From Methylovirgula ligni (GTDB lineage Bacteria; Pseudomonadota; Alphaproteobacteria; Rhizobiales; Beijerinckiaceae), in NCBI RefSeq assembly GCF_004135935.1, contig NZ_CP025086.1:1-64000 (forward strand): 64,000 nucleotides of DNA, read 5' to 3'. Shown here piece after piece: positions 9,267 through 18,085 of this stretch; the stretch's first letter is position 1; each line of letters opens with the position of its first letter. The translations under genes were made by a program, and so were the position numbers. A model generated the notes under the pieces. It saw nothing but the letters and a program-made list of their open reading frames with translations, ran no database searches and was not told the origin of the DNA.

Positions 9267-10127
9267 TCAGCCGTGGCCGTGAGCCAGAAAGATCTGCAGC
9301 AGCGTAACCAAAGTCTCGGCGAGAATGAGCGCGACGATGACCGCCTCGAGCCGGGCCGAGCGATCGACGTCTAAAATATCGGTGAGTGTCTGGCCGGTCT
9401 CGACGATCACGTTGAGCTTCTGCGTCACCGCCTTGGCGCGCTCGTTCAGTTCATATTCGTCTTCGAGCCTCGCATAGAGTCGCTCCAGGCTTGAGTGATC
9501 CCAGAGAATGTCTGGCTTTTCCTCGACTGCGACCCGGCCGGAAATGCGGTGCTGCGCGATGAGCGCCTGCCCGATCAGCTTCAGCATCGAACGCCGGTTC
9601 CAGGGCGCGCGGCCGGTCCGCGCGAGTTCGACGGCGAAGGGCTCGATGGCGTCGAAGACGCCGCCGAGCCTGTTCTCGTCGCGCGCGAGCGCCACGGATT
9701 TTGAGAGCACATCGGCAACGATGAGAAAGCGCGCCGGCGAGAGATCGGGGATTTCGACGGGGCCGCCGGGCTGTACGCGATCGTCATAATCGGCGCGGAT
9801 CTCAAGTGAGGCCGTTTCTTCGTTTTTGCCGTCCCGCCGCCCGGAAATTCGTCCCGCGATCTTCTCGAGAAAGCCGGCTTCGTCGGCGGGGCTCATCCCC
9901 GCAAAGACGACGACGCCAAAGCGGTAGAGCGCGACGAATTTGGTCGGCGAGAGCCGCGTCGCGAGCGGTACGGTCGCGATCATGTCGCCGCGCTCGAACC
10001 CGGCGGCGTCGATCCGGTCGCCAACATGGATCGCATGCGCAAGGACGCGCGTGATCGGCAGGCACGCGCCCGCCACGATCGGCACCGGCCCGCCGTCAAT
10101 CGAGATGTTCGGCATATTGTCCGGCAT
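9267..10127 (-). CDS. RMD1/DUF155 family protein
   Basis: The product is about 286 residues of the RMD1 (DUF155, YagE) family. It shows FVALYRFGVVVFAGM near residue 70, then a mainly helical middle, the conserved EDEYELNERAKAVTQKLNVI near residue 225, and a C-terminal hydrophobic helix (AVIVALILAETLVTLLQIFL) that probably anchors it in the membrane. Yeast relatives are mitochondrial or linked to sporulation; bacterial roles are unknown. The ATG at 10127 follows GGGAAA. The whole gene sits alone between two exact copies of the tRNA-Val 3' end, so it may have been brought in by, or left over from, a tRNA-targeting element. Confidence 0.8.
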   Translation of the reverse strand: MPDNMPNISIDGGPVPIVAGACLPITRVLAHAIHVGDRIDAAGFERGDMIATVPLATRLSPTKFVALYRFGVVVFAGMSPADEAGFLEKIAGRISGRRDGKNEETASLEIRADYDDRVQPGGPVEIPDLSPARFLIVADVLSKSVALARDENRLGGVFDAIEPFAVELARTGRAPWNRRSMLKLIGQALIAQHRISGRVAVEEKPDILWDHSSLERLYARLEDEYELNERAKAVTQKLNVIVETGQTLTDILDVDRSARLEAVIVALILAETLVTLLQIFLAHGHG

Positions 10128-10161
10128 TTTCCCGCACCATCCCAATTTCGGTGAGCGTCGA

Positions 10162-10193
10162 CGATCCCTGTCGCGCCCACCATCGAAATCAAT
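10162..10193 (+). repeat. Direct repeat copy 2: tRNA-Val 3' end plus flank
   Basis: This is the exact 32-base duplicate of 9163-9194. The sequence 5' of it (CGGTGAGCGTCGA) is not tRNA-like, so this is a partial copy and not a second tRNA gene. It lies just upstream of the RMD1 gene start. Confidence 0.85.
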
Positions 10194-10241
10194 GTGTTGC
10201 ACGATCCCGGCACGCACTGACAGGCTACGGCATTAAAAAGC

Positions 10242-10799
10242 TCAATGCCCTTCGGCATGTCCGGCGCGCCATTGGCGCACCGCCGCGAGCGTATTCCTGA
10301 TGTGCTTGTCCGGAGACGGATCGGAATAGGCATAGATGATCCGACCGCCCGGCGCGATCACGTAGGAAATGCGGTCGGCGAACGTCTCCCCCGTTGCTGT
10401 CGGCGCGGTGCGGAGAGAATCATAGGCGCGGATCACAGAGAGATCCGGATCGGCCGCCACCGGAAATTTGTCGCGGCAGGCTTCAGTCGAGAATTTTCGC
10501 TGCGTCTCGATAGTATCCTTCGAAATGCCGATGAGACTCGCGCCCGCGGCAGTAAAATCAGCCGCCGCCTCGGCGAATTCATGCGCCTCGATCGTGCAGC
10601 CCCTGGTGAAGGACTTCGGGTAGAAATAAAGCACGACCGGCCCCTTCTTCAGGGCCTGCGCCAGGGAAAAGGTGAAGTCCTTGCCGCCGACCGCCGCCTG
10701 CACCGTGAAACCGGGCGCGGCATCGCCCGGCTTCAGGGCCGCCCATGCGGGCGTCGCGAGCAGGCCCACGAGCATCAAGGATGCGATGAAAGACTTCAT
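10242..10799 (-). CDS. Periplasmic peroxiredoxin (AhpC/TSA-Bcp type)
   Basis: The product is 185 residues. A signal peptide ends at TPAWA (about residue 20). The thioredoxin-like fold follows, with GDAAPGFTVQ, VVLYFYPKSF and the peroxidatic Cys68 in RGCTIEAHEF, then SLIGISKD, FPVAADPD and RISYVIAPGGRI. Bcp-type enzymes reduce hydroperoxides using a thiol donor. The near resolving Cys five residues after the first is absent. Another Cys in TEACRDKF could serve, or it could be a 1-Cys enzyme. The export signal makes a periplasmic location likely. The ATG at 10799 is unambiguous. Confidence 0.85.
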   Translation of the reverse strand: MKSFIASLMLVGLLATPAWAALKPGDAAPGFTVQAAVGGKDFTFSLAQALKKGPVVLYFYPKSFTRGCTIEAHEFAEAAADFTAAGASLIGISKDTIETQRKFSTEACRDKFPVAADPDLSVIRAYDSLRTAPTATGETFADRISYVIAPGGRIIYAYSDPSPDKHIRNTLAAVRQWRAGHAEGH

Positions 10800-11183
10800 C
10801 CGGCTGGCTCACCCCTAGAAATTTCCGACGCCATACTGCGCCTGGATCGAAGTCCCGTCACGAGCAGCTTCAACGGACTCCTTCAATCCGCCGTGAGTCG
10901 CCGCTTCGTACTTCATCGTCCGCCTGCCGCCACCGGCCTACTGCCGAGAGTATTCAATATAAAGTCCATTGACTTTGTATTATTGTGATGGTCTGTTCCT
11001 CCGGATTGGCGCGGTGATTTTGATGCTATCCTATTCAATTATAATGGGAAAAGTCTCCTCGTGCGGAGATTTTGGACCGGCTGCATCCGCGCCGCGCCAA
11101 GCCGTTTGCCGTAACCATTTCCGTTCCTCACTCAAATTTGCCGCGCCGTCCAAAGCGGCCTCCTCCAGCAAAAGAAGCGTGGG
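10800..11183. other. Intergenic leader region of the ABC transporter operon
   Basis: This is a 384-base divergent spacer. A perfect TATAAT lies at 11040-11045 with only a weak -35 (TTTTGA at 11018), and a TTGACT lies at 10969. A small dyad TCTCC-TCGTGC-GGAGA follows near 11052. I recognise no riboswitch and no coding sequence. The promoter of the 11184 operon is probably here. Confidence 0.4.
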
Positions 11184-12185
11184 ATGAAATTTGTTCGTCT
11201 GCTGACTGCCGCGGCAATTGCGTCCGCGGCCTTCACTGTGCCGCTGCACGCGGAGGGCCTGATCCGCATCGTCCAGCAATTCGGCACCGTCTTTTTGCCG
11301 CTCGATGTCATCCGCGATCAGCATCTCGTCGAAAAACACGGTAAGGCGCTCGGCATCGACATCACGACGGAATGGCATCAGCTTTCCGGCGGCGCCGTGG
11401 TGAACGATGCCTTGCTTTCCGGCAATATCGATATTGCCGGCGCCGGCATCGGGCCGTTCCTGACTGTCTGGGACCGCACGCTTGGCACGCCGCTGGAAGT
11501 GAAGATCGTCGGCGCCCTCGGCGCGCAACCCAATTTGCTGCTGACCAATAAAGCCAGCATCAAAACGCTGAAGGATTTCACTAAGAGTGACAAGATCGCC
11601 CTGCCCGCGGCAGGCGTCTCCGTGCAATCCCGCATCCTGCAGATCGCAACCGAGCAGCAACTCGGCTCCGGCCACGCGCATGATCTCGACTCTATCACAG
11701 TGACCTTGCCGCACCCGGAAGCGGCAGCGGGTCTGATTTCGGGCGCGACGGAAATCAGCGGCCACGTCTCCAACTCGCCCTATCAGGAGAAAGAACTGCA
11801 GGATCCGAAGATCCATAAGATCTTCTCGTCGTATGACGTGCTCGGCGGCAAGGTGACGCCGACTGTGCTCTACGCGCTTGTCAAATTCCAGAAAGACAAT
11901 CCGAAAACCTTCCAGGCTTTCACCGACGCGCTGCGCGAGGCGACGGCATGGATCGCCGCCCATCCGAAGGAAGCGGCGGAGACTTTCGTTCGGGTCGAGA
12001 AGTCCAAGCTCCCGGTGGCCTTCGTCGAGCACACGCTCGAAGAGCCCGACGTCATCTACACCGTCGCGCCGCTTTCATCGAAGAAATTCGCCGACTTCCT
12101 GTATCGCATCGGCGCCATAAAACATCATCCGGCGAGCTGGAAGGATTACGTTTTCCAGGAATTACAGAGCGAGAACGGGAGCTGA
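11184..12185 (+). CDS. NitT/TauT-type ABC transporter, periplasmic substrate-binding protein
   Basis: The product is 333 residues. A signal peptide ends at PLHAEG (about residue 23), followed by an SsuA/ThiY-like type 2 periplasmic fold: IRIVQQFGTVFLPLDVI, LSGGAVVNDALLSGNIDIAGAGIGPFL and the long C-terminal helices. The family binds small anions such as sulfonates, nitrate or taurine, or pyrimidine precursors. The gene opens an operon with an ATPase (3-base gap), a permease and a metallophosphoesterase. The ligand cannot be read from sequence. The phosphoesterase partner suggests that a phosphorylated compound is worth testing. Confidence 0.85.
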   Translation: MKFVRLLTAAAIASAAFTVPLHAEGLIRIVQQFGTVFLPLDVIRDQHLVEKHGKALGIDITTEWHQLSGGAVVNDALLSGNIDIAGAGIGPFLTVWDRTLGTPLEVKIVGALGAQPNLLLTNKASIKTLKDFTKSDKIALPAAGVSVQSRILQIATEQQLGSGHAHDLDSITVTLPHPEAAAGLISGATEISGHVSNSPYQEKELQDPKIHKIFSSYDVLGGKVTPTVLYALVKFQKDNPKTFQAFTDALREATAWIAAHPKEAAETFVRVEKSKLPVAFVEHTLEEPDVIYTVAPLSSKKFADFLYRIGAIKHHPASWKDYVFQELQSENGS

Positions 12186-12188
12186 CGC

Positions 12189-12992
12189 ATGGCGGTGGCC
12201 GCGCAGCAGTTATCGTCAGTACCGGTTTTAGCGGCGCATGGCCTCGCAATCGATTACGACACCGAAAGCAGCCCTTTACGAGTCGTTGAAGACGTCAGCT
12301 TTACGGTCGAGTCCGGCGAAAGACTGGTTCTACTCGGCGCTTCGGGCTGCGGCAAATCCTCTATCCTGAAAGCCATAGCCGGCTTCGTGAAGCCGGCCGC
12401 CGGAACGATTGCCGCTCGCGGCCGCGCCATCACCGGCCCCGGACCGGACCGTATCGTTGTTTTCCAGGAATTCGATCAGCTTCTGCCGTGGAAGACGATC
12501 ACGGACAATGTCGCCTTTCCGCTGCGCGTCGCGCGCAAGCTCGGCAAGGCCGAGGCGATCGAGCGGGCGACAGAGGCGCTTGCCGCGGTGGGCCTTTCGC
12601 GCGTGGCCGATTCCTATCCGCACACGCTCTCGGGCGGCATGAAACAGCGCGCGGCCATCGCCCGCGCGCTGGCGACCAAGCCCGACATTCTGCTCATGGA
12701 CGAGCCATTTGCGGCGCTGGACGCCCAGACGCGCCGCAATCTGCAGGAAGACCTGCTGAGGCTCGCCGAAGAGCTTCACTTTACACTGATCTTCGTAACA
12801 CATGCGATCGACGAGGCCGCTTTGCTCGGCGCGCGCCTTTTGCTTCTCGGCGGTCAGCCCGCCCGCCCGCTTGCGACACTCGATACCTCATCCTTCGGGA
12901 TCGCTGACGTCGGCTCGGCAAAATTCGAAGCGGTCGTGCGCCACGTGCATGAGATGTTGTTCGACGGGGAGAGGCAGCATGTCCGAGGCTGA
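12189..12992 (+). CDS. NitT/TauT-type ABC transporter ATP-binding protein
   Basis: The product is a 267-residue ABC ATPase that powers import through the permease encoded next. Walker A is GASGCGKS (about 50-57), the Q-loop lies in VVFQEFDQLLPWKT, the signature is LSGGMKQR (about 150), Walker B is ILLMDEPF, and the H-loop is FVTHAIDEA. It groups with SsuB/TauB-type ATPases by length and by the QLLPW segment. The ATG at 12189 follows GGGAG. The 3' end overlaps the permease start by 14 bases, indicating translational coupling. Confidence 0.92.
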   Translation: MAVAAQQLSSVPVLAAHGLAIDYDTESSPLRVVEDVSFTVESGERLVLLGASGCGKSSILKAIAGFVKPAAGTIAARGRAITGPGPDRIVVFQEFDQLLPWKTITDNVAFPLRVARKLGKAEAIERATEALAAVGLSRVADSYPHTLSGGMKQRAAIARALATKPDILLMDEPFAALDAQTRRNLQEDLLRLAEELHFTLIFVTHAIDEAALLGARLLLLGGQPARPLATLDTSSFGIADVGSAKFEAVVRHVHEMLFDGERQHVRG

Positions 12993-13851
12993 TCTTACGC
13001 ATCGGGCCGAGCCGCGTGCCGCGACAGTCAGCCCGGCATTTTTGGCGTTCGGGCGCGGATTTCGCGCTCTGCGCCGTTCCTTTCTCGCGCGCCGGCTTCT
13101 CGTCCTCGTGCTTCTGGCCATCGCCTGGCAGCTCGCCGCGACCTACAAGGCCAGCCCGTTGCTCTTCCCAAGCTTTACGGAGACGCTCAGCGCGTTCTTC
13201 CAATCGGCGCGCACGGAAGACCTCTTGAGTTCGGCAGGGGAATCGATGCTCGAGCTGATCAAGGGCTACGCTCTCGCGATTTCGATCGCGCTGGTCCTTG
13301 TCTCTCTGGCGACCACCGTCCCCTTCATGCGCGACGTATTGCAGACGCTGACCGCGATCTTCAATCCTTTGCCGGCAATCGCGCTTCTACCGCTTGCAAT
13401 GCTCTGGTTCGGGTTGGGCGAGGCGAGCCTGCTCCTGGTCCTCGTGCATTCCGTCGTCTGGCCCTTCTCCCTCGCGGCCCTGACAGGCTTCGAACAAGTT
13501 CCCGAAACCCAGCGTCTGGTCGGGCGAAATTACGGCCTCACGGGCCTGCGCTATATATTTTACATTCTACTTCCCGCCGCGCTGCCCTCGATCCTCTCGG
13601 GCTTGCGCGTCGCCTGGGCTTTCGCCTGGCGCACGCTCATCGCCTCGGAACTCGTCTTCGGCGTCAGCTCCGGCACTGGCGGCCTCGGCTGGTTCATCTA
13701 TCGAAACCGCAACGACCTTTTGACCGACCGCGTATTCGCCGGCCTCGCCACCGTCATCCTCATCGGTCTTGTCGTCGAATTCGCCATCTTCCATCTGATC
13801 GAACGCTACACCGTCGAGCGCTGGGGCATGCAGCGCGCCGCGCAACACTGA
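12979..13851 (+). CDS. NitT/TauT-type ABC transporter permease
   Basis: The product is 290 residues with about six membrane helices and the EAA-type coupling loop (GRNYGLTGLRYIFYILLPAALPSIL, about residues 190-215) that contacts the ATPase. The ATG at 12979, preceded by GGGGAGAGG, lies inside the end of the ATPase gene. Longer readings upstream are the ATPase gene in another frame. The permease probably works as a homodimer in the inner membrane with the proteins encoded at 11184 and 12189. Confidence 0.9.
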   Translation: MSEADLTHRAEPRAATVSPAFLAFGRGFRALRRSFLARRLLVLVLLAIAWQLAATYKASPLLFPSFTETLSAFFQSARTEDLLSSAGESMLELIKGYALAISIALVLVSLATTVPFMRDVLQTLTAIFNPLPAIALLPLAMLWFGLGEASLLLVLVHSVVWPFSLAALTGFEQVPETQRLVGRNYGLTGLRYIFYILLPAALPSILSGLRVAWAFAWRTLIASELVFGVSSGTGGLGWFIYRNRNDLLTDRVFAGLATVILIGLVVEFAIFHLIERYTVERWGMQRAAQH

Positions 13852-13878
13852 TCCTCACCTCAATCTGGAGACCGCACT

Positions 13879-15036
13879 TTGGCGCTAGACGAAGCCGAAG
13901 ACCCTGATGCATTTCATCTCTGGGTCTTTTCCGACGCCCATGTCGCGACCGATAAAGCGGTCTCGGAGGCGATCCGCAACGGCATGGATTTCGTGCCGCC
14001 CGCTGGTTATCCGGAGAGTCTCGCCAACGCCTTGCGCCAATCCGAATTCGGCAGCGAATTGGGCGGGCCGCCCTTTCGCTGGGACCTTGCGCTCGACCTC
14101 GGCGATAATGCCGGGCTCTGGGACTTGCCGGACGACCGTCAGGGCGAGGAAGTTGTCCGCCAGTTCGGCGCGCTTCGCCTGCATCGCCGCGAACAGATCT
14201 ATCCGGTCGCGGGCAATCACGATGCTTCGGCCGGCAACGCTCCCTCGAGCCTCGGCAAGCCGGAGAATTGGTGGTTCCGCAAGTGGGTCGATCCGCTCGG
14301 CGAAAACAGCAGCTCCTCCGGCGTCGACCCGGCGCGGCGGCCCTATCCGGTCGAAGGCACCTGGGAGCGCTACAGCTTTCGCGTCGGCAATCTGCGTTTC
14401 CTGATGATGAGCGACCGCAACGATCTGCCCTATCCCGTAGGACGGCGCGAGACGGGTGGCGGCTCACCTGCTGGCGCGGTGACGGCGCAGACTCTCGACT
14501 GGTGGCGGAGCCAGGTCGAAGACGCGCGCGATGACATCGTCATCTCCTGTCATCATCACATGCTGCGCGAGACGACGGTCGCCTCCGGCGATTATGAAGG
14601 CGTTTCGCGTTATCCGGACGGTCGATGGCGGCACGGGCGCTATCATGGCGTCGACGGCGCGCCGGAAGGCGCCTCCTACCTTTACTTCGTCGATGACGAG
14701 CCGAAGGCGCAAAAATTCGAATCCTATCTCGTGGCACACCCCGGCGCGGTAGACCTCTGGCTCGGAGGACATACGCATACGTTCCCGGACGACATCGTGA
14801 ACGGGCGCAGCCATATCGAGAAGAAGTGGGGTACGCACTTCATCAATTGCGCGCAGCTTTCCAAATATCATTCTTTTGTCACCTGCCCGCCCATGAGCCG
14901 GCACTTCATCTTCAGGGCGGGTTCACGGCAGGTGCGTGTGCGCTGCTATCTCCACGACGATAGTTTTGCGCCGCAAGGGTGGTATGGGCAGGCCGAACGG
15001 CTGCTGGAGCTGAGCAAGCCCTTCATTAAGCCGTGA
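13879..15036 (+). CDS. Calcineurin-like metallophosphoesterase
   Basis: The product is 385 residues without a signal peptide, so it is likely cytoplasmic. All blocks of the two-metal phosphoesterase fold are present in order: FSDAHV (Asp19, His21), LDLGDNAG, AGNHDA, SCHHHM and GGHTHTF. The start is TTG 13879 with TGGAG eight bases upstream. It follows the permease by 27 bases, so it is probably the last gene of the transporter operon. By inference it may hydrolyse a phosphoester delivered by the importer. The substrate could equally be a diester, a nucleotide or a protein. Confidence 0.82.
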   Translation: MALDEAEDPDAFHLWVFSDAHVATDKAVSEAIRNGMDFVPPAGYPESLANALRQSEFGSELGGPPFRWDLALDLGDNAGLWDLPDDRQGEEVVRQFGALRLHRREQIYPVAGNHDASAGNAPSSLGKPENWWFRKWVDPLGENSSSSGVDPARRPYPVEGTWERYSFRVGNLRFLMMSDRNDLPYPVGRRETGGGSPAGAVTAQTLDWWRSQVEDARDDIVISCHHHMLRETTVASGDYEGVSRYPDGRWRHGRYHGVDGAPEGASYLYFVDDEPKAQKFESYLVAHPGAVDLWLGGHTHTFPDDIVNGRSHIEKKWGTHFINCAQLSKYHSFVTCPPMSRHFIFRAGSRQVRVRCYLHDDSFAPQGWYGQAERLLELSKPFIKP

Positions 15037-15226
15037 TCTCCTTGGGGGAGAACGGCTTCGCGACGAATGGCATAATCGGAAGCGGAATCTGGGATTTCAT
15101 CCCGCTCCCCCTCCCCGCGTCGAGACTCGGGATTCCGGCGCGATACGACTCTAGGTTGTAAAAGCTGAGCAATAAATATAATGAAATTTAGGTCTTAGCT
15201 TTTCATTGCATCCGTGTGGGCCGCCT

Positions 15227-16537
15227 ATGGAATATGCCGTTCAACCGGTCGAAGCGGCCGCGGGCGAATTGCGCGATCCCAACGTTGCTCCGAGAAATGC
15301 GGGATATGGAAAGGCCTTTTGTCGGGCCGCGTTCGACAGTCTTCATGTCGCGATTGGCGGCAGCGCGAAGCCTTGTTGCGAATTCAAAGGCGAAATTGGG
15401 AGTCTGAAGGAAACTTCGCTCGAAGAACTCTGGCATTCGGAATCGCTCAAAGATTTGCGCGCGAAGATGCTCCGCGGCGAGCGCGATGCGGGCTGCCGGA
15501 AATGCTACGACGCGGAAGACGCTGGCGGCGTTAGCCTCCGCGACAGATACAACGCCGGAGACAAGCTCAATGGCGATTTCGATGAGCAGACGAATCTTGC
15601 GGACCCGGTGTTGCGAACGCTTGATATCCGATTCAGCAATCTATGCAATTTGAGCTGCCGTACCTGCGGGCCCGATGCCAGCACGAAATGGTACGCCGAT
15701 GCGAAGCGTCTGAACTGGTGGAAGCTGGACACGCATGCGCTGAACGAAACCTTCACGTCCAAGTCGGCCGCGCTGGAGGCTTTGGGACCGGCGCTGGAAA
15801 CGATCGAAGGAATATATTTCGCCGGCGGCGAGCCGCTTTTGCATGAAGGGCATTATGCCGTCCTGCAGGACCTGATCGATCGCGGCCGGACGGATGTGCG
15901 CCTCAATTACAATTCCAACCTCACGGAACTTCGGCTTGGGAAATTGAACGTTCTTCCGTTCTGGTCAAAGTTCAGAAGCATTTCCATCGGCGCGAGCATT
16001 GACGGACACCAGCGGCAGGGTGAACTGATTCGCGAGGGGTTATCCTGGGATAAATTCGCTGCAAATGTTGCGACCCTACGGCAACAATGCCCGCATGCGG
16101 ATATTTACTTCGCCATCACTGTTTCCATTTTCAATATCTTATCGCTGCCGCTCTTGTGTCAGCATCTGCGCGCCATAGATCCCGCCGGCTCCGCGCAATT
16201 TCGTTTCAACCTTCTCCTGGAGCCCGACCATTACAACATTCAGTTGTTACCGGGGTATATGAAAGCGGACGCGGCACGGCGACTGGCGAGCTTTGCGGAA
16301 GAGTTCGCTTTGCAGGCACAGATCAGGCCGGTGATCGATTACATGATGTTTGAGGACCGTTCGGACCAGATCGAACGATTCCGCTCAAACACCCTGCGTC
16401 TCGATGAGGTGCGAAATCAAAACACCGCGAAAATTATTCCCGAGCTCGCGCCATTACTTCGCGAGAGTCCGCCCCGGAAATTGAAGCGGCTTGCCAAGTG
16501 GCGCCTGCGCGCGTTGGCGCAGGCCCTTTCGCGCTGA
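15227..16537 (+). CDS. Radical SAM protein with N-terminal twitch-like Cys cluster
   Basis: The product is about 436 residues. The radical SAM motif is CX3CX2C (Cys140, Cys144, Cys147: CNLSCRTCGPD), followed by YFAGGEPLL. Ahead of it an unusual N-terminal region contains Cys32, Cys50, Cys51, Cys90 and Cys93 (AKPCCEF, GCRKCYDAE), as in twitch/SPASM-like domains that bind an additional Fe-S cluster. Such enzymes often modify peptides or proteins. No clear precursor peptide, partner protein or operon is adjacent. The ATG at 15227 is chosen because homology-like sequence starts soon after; the ribosome site is weak. The 190-base upstream spacer is AT-rich. Function is unknown. Confidence 0.75.
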   Translation: MEYAVQPVEAAAGELRDPNVAPRNAGYGKAFCRAAFDSLHVAIGGSAKPCCEFKGEIGSLKETSLEELWHSESLKDLRAKMLRGERDAGCRKCYDAEDAGGVSLRDRYNAGDKLNGDFDEQTNLADPVLRTLDIRFSNLCNLSCRTCGPDASTKWYADAKRLNWWKLDTHALNETFTSKSAALEALGPALETIEGIYFAGGEPLLHEGHYAVLQDLIDRGRTDVRLNYNSNLTELRLGKLNVLPFWSKFRSISIGASIDGHQRQGELIREGLSWDKFAANVATLRQQCPHADIYFAITVSIFNILSLPLLCQHLRAIDPAGSAQFRFNLLLEPDHYNIQLLPGYMKADAARRLASFAEEFALQAQIRPVIDYMMFEDRSDQIERFRSNTLRLDEVRNQNTAKIIPELAPLLRESPPRKLKRLAKWRLRALAQALSR

Positions 16538-16553
16538 ATGAAGCGTCTAAACG

Positions 16554-17876
16554 CTAGTCCTCTTCGAGCTGGCGATTGATGGCGAGTGCCAGCACGGTCA
16601 CGATCGCGCCCGAGAGCAGATAACCGCCGGACGCGATGACCCCGAAACGGCTGGATATCGCGAGCGCGACAAACGGCGCAAATCCCGCGCCGAACAGCCA
16701 GGCGAGATCCGACGTCAATGCCGAGGCGGTGTAGCGGTAGATCTGCGCGAAATTCGACGCGGTCGTACCCGACGCCTGACCGAACGAGAGGCCGAGCAGG
16801 ATAAAGCCGAGAATCATGAAGGAGGCTTCGCCGACATCGCCCGTATTGAGCAATTGCGGGGCAAAGCCGCTGAAGGCGGCAATCGCAGCCGCGGTGATGC
16901 TGAGAACGCGAGTGCGGCCGATGCGGTTGGCGAGCACGCCCGAAGCAACAATCGCGGCGACGCCGAATATGGCGGAGACGAGCTCGATGAGCAGGAACTT
17001 CGCCGGCGTCTGCTTGGTGAAGAGCAACACCCAGGACAACGGAAACACCGTCACCATGTGGAACATGGCGAAGCTCGCGAGCGGCGCGAAGGCGCCGATG
17101 ACGATATTACGGCCTTCCGCCTCAATGGTTTCCTTCACCGGCGCGGCTTGCAATTCGAGCGCTTCGAACTGTTCCTGATATTCGGGCGATGTGACAATCC
17201 GCAGGCGCGAGAACAAGGCCACGACATTGATGGCGAAGGCGACGAAGAACGGATAGCGCCAGCCCCAATCGAAGAAATCCTGCGCCGACAGGAAGGTGGT
17301 GAAATAAGCGAAAAGACCGCTCGCCACGATGAGGCCCAAAGGCGCCCCAAGCTGCGGAATCATCGCATACCAGCCGCGCTGCTTCTCCGGTGCATAGATG
17401 GCGAGCAACGACGGCAGCCCGTCCCACACGCCGCCGAGGGCGAGCCCCTGGCCGATGCGCAGAATCGACAGGATCAGCGCCGAGCTCCAGCCGACCTGTG
17501 CATATCCCGGCAGAAAGCCAAGCGACACGGTCGAGGCGCCGAGGAGGATCAATGCCACCGTCAGCTTCACGTTGCGGCCCCAGATCCGCTCGAACGCCAG
17601 GAAGATGACGTCGCCGATCGGCCGGGCGAGGAAGGCAAGCGCGAAAATCGCGAAGGAAAGCAACGTGCCGTTGAGCGGCGTCGCGTAGGGGAAAACCCAT
17701 TTTGGAAAGACGATCACCGAGGCGATCGCGTAGACGAAAAAGTCGAAATATTCCGACGTCCGTCCGATGATGACGCCCGTCGCAAGATCAGCCGGGTTCA
17801 CGCCATGATGTGGTACGCTTGCCGAGGCAACAGTCGAAGGAAAAGCTGTTGTAGCCGCTCCGGATTCAGCGCTCAT
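16554..17876 (-). CDS. MFS transporter, metabolite:H+ symporter (MHS) type
   Basis: The product is 440 residues with about 12 membrane helices. It has the MHS features: YFDFFVYAIAS in helix 1, FLARPIGDVIF with loop GRNVKLTVAL, and LRIGQGLALGGVWDG. Relatives (ShiA, KgtP, ProP, CitA) import organic acids or osmolytes by proton symport. The start at 17876 has AAGAAGG upstream. It is divergent from cyoA with a 209-base spacer, and this pairing recurs beside cyo operons in related bacteria as far as I know. The substrate is unknown. Confidence 0.82.
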   Translation of the reverse strand: MSAESGAATTAFPSTVASASVPHHGVNPADLATGVIIGRTSEYFDFFVYAIASVIVFPKWVFPYATPLNGTLLSFAIFALAFLARPIGDVIFLAFERIWGRNVKLTVALILLGASTVSLGFLPGYAQVGWSSALILSILRIGQGLALGGVWDGLPSLLAIYAPEKQRGWYAMIPQLGAPLGLIVASGLFAYFTTFLSAQDFFDWGWRYPFFVAFAINVVALFSRLRIVTSPEYQEQFEALELQAAPVKETIEAEGRNIVIGAFAPLASFAMFHMVTVFPLSWVLLFTKQTPAKFLLIELVSAIFGVAAIVASGVLANRIGRTRVLSITAAAIAAFSGFAPQLLNTGDVGEASFMILGFILLGLSFGQASGTTASNFAQIYRYTASALTSDLAWLFGAGFAPFVALAISSRFGVIASGGYLLSGAIVTVLALAINRQLEED

Positions 17877-18085
17877 AATCGACCTTCTTCATAGGGGTAG
17901 CGGACAAACGCAACAAATGTGGAGATAATGGCACAACGCGGCATAAAAGGCTCGCAAAAGCCGCGCGGAGATTGTGCTGCAACGCGTCATGGCAACATTG
18001 GGCAAATTGTCCAATGGCCTGTCTATTGCAGTGCAGCTAGCCAAGTTCGACCAGAAAATTCTCAGGCCATAGGACGGGATTTGCT

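Noticed and set aside
15042..15161. A 39-codon open frame (TTG start) just upstream of the radical SAM gene, considered as a peptide precursor.
   Set aside because: It has no ribosome site, no leader/core character, no cysteine pattern and a weak start codon. It is probably chance in a GC-rich spacer.
17122..17894. Long plus- and minus-strand frames overlapping the MFS gene.
   Set aside because: They are codon-bias shadows in GC-rich DNA: Arg/Gln/Asp-rich translations with no domain features.
17938..17955. GCGGC-N9-TCGC upstream of cyoA as a RegA binding box.
   Set aside because: The spacing and second half-site deviate from the published consensus, and similar strings are common at this GC content.
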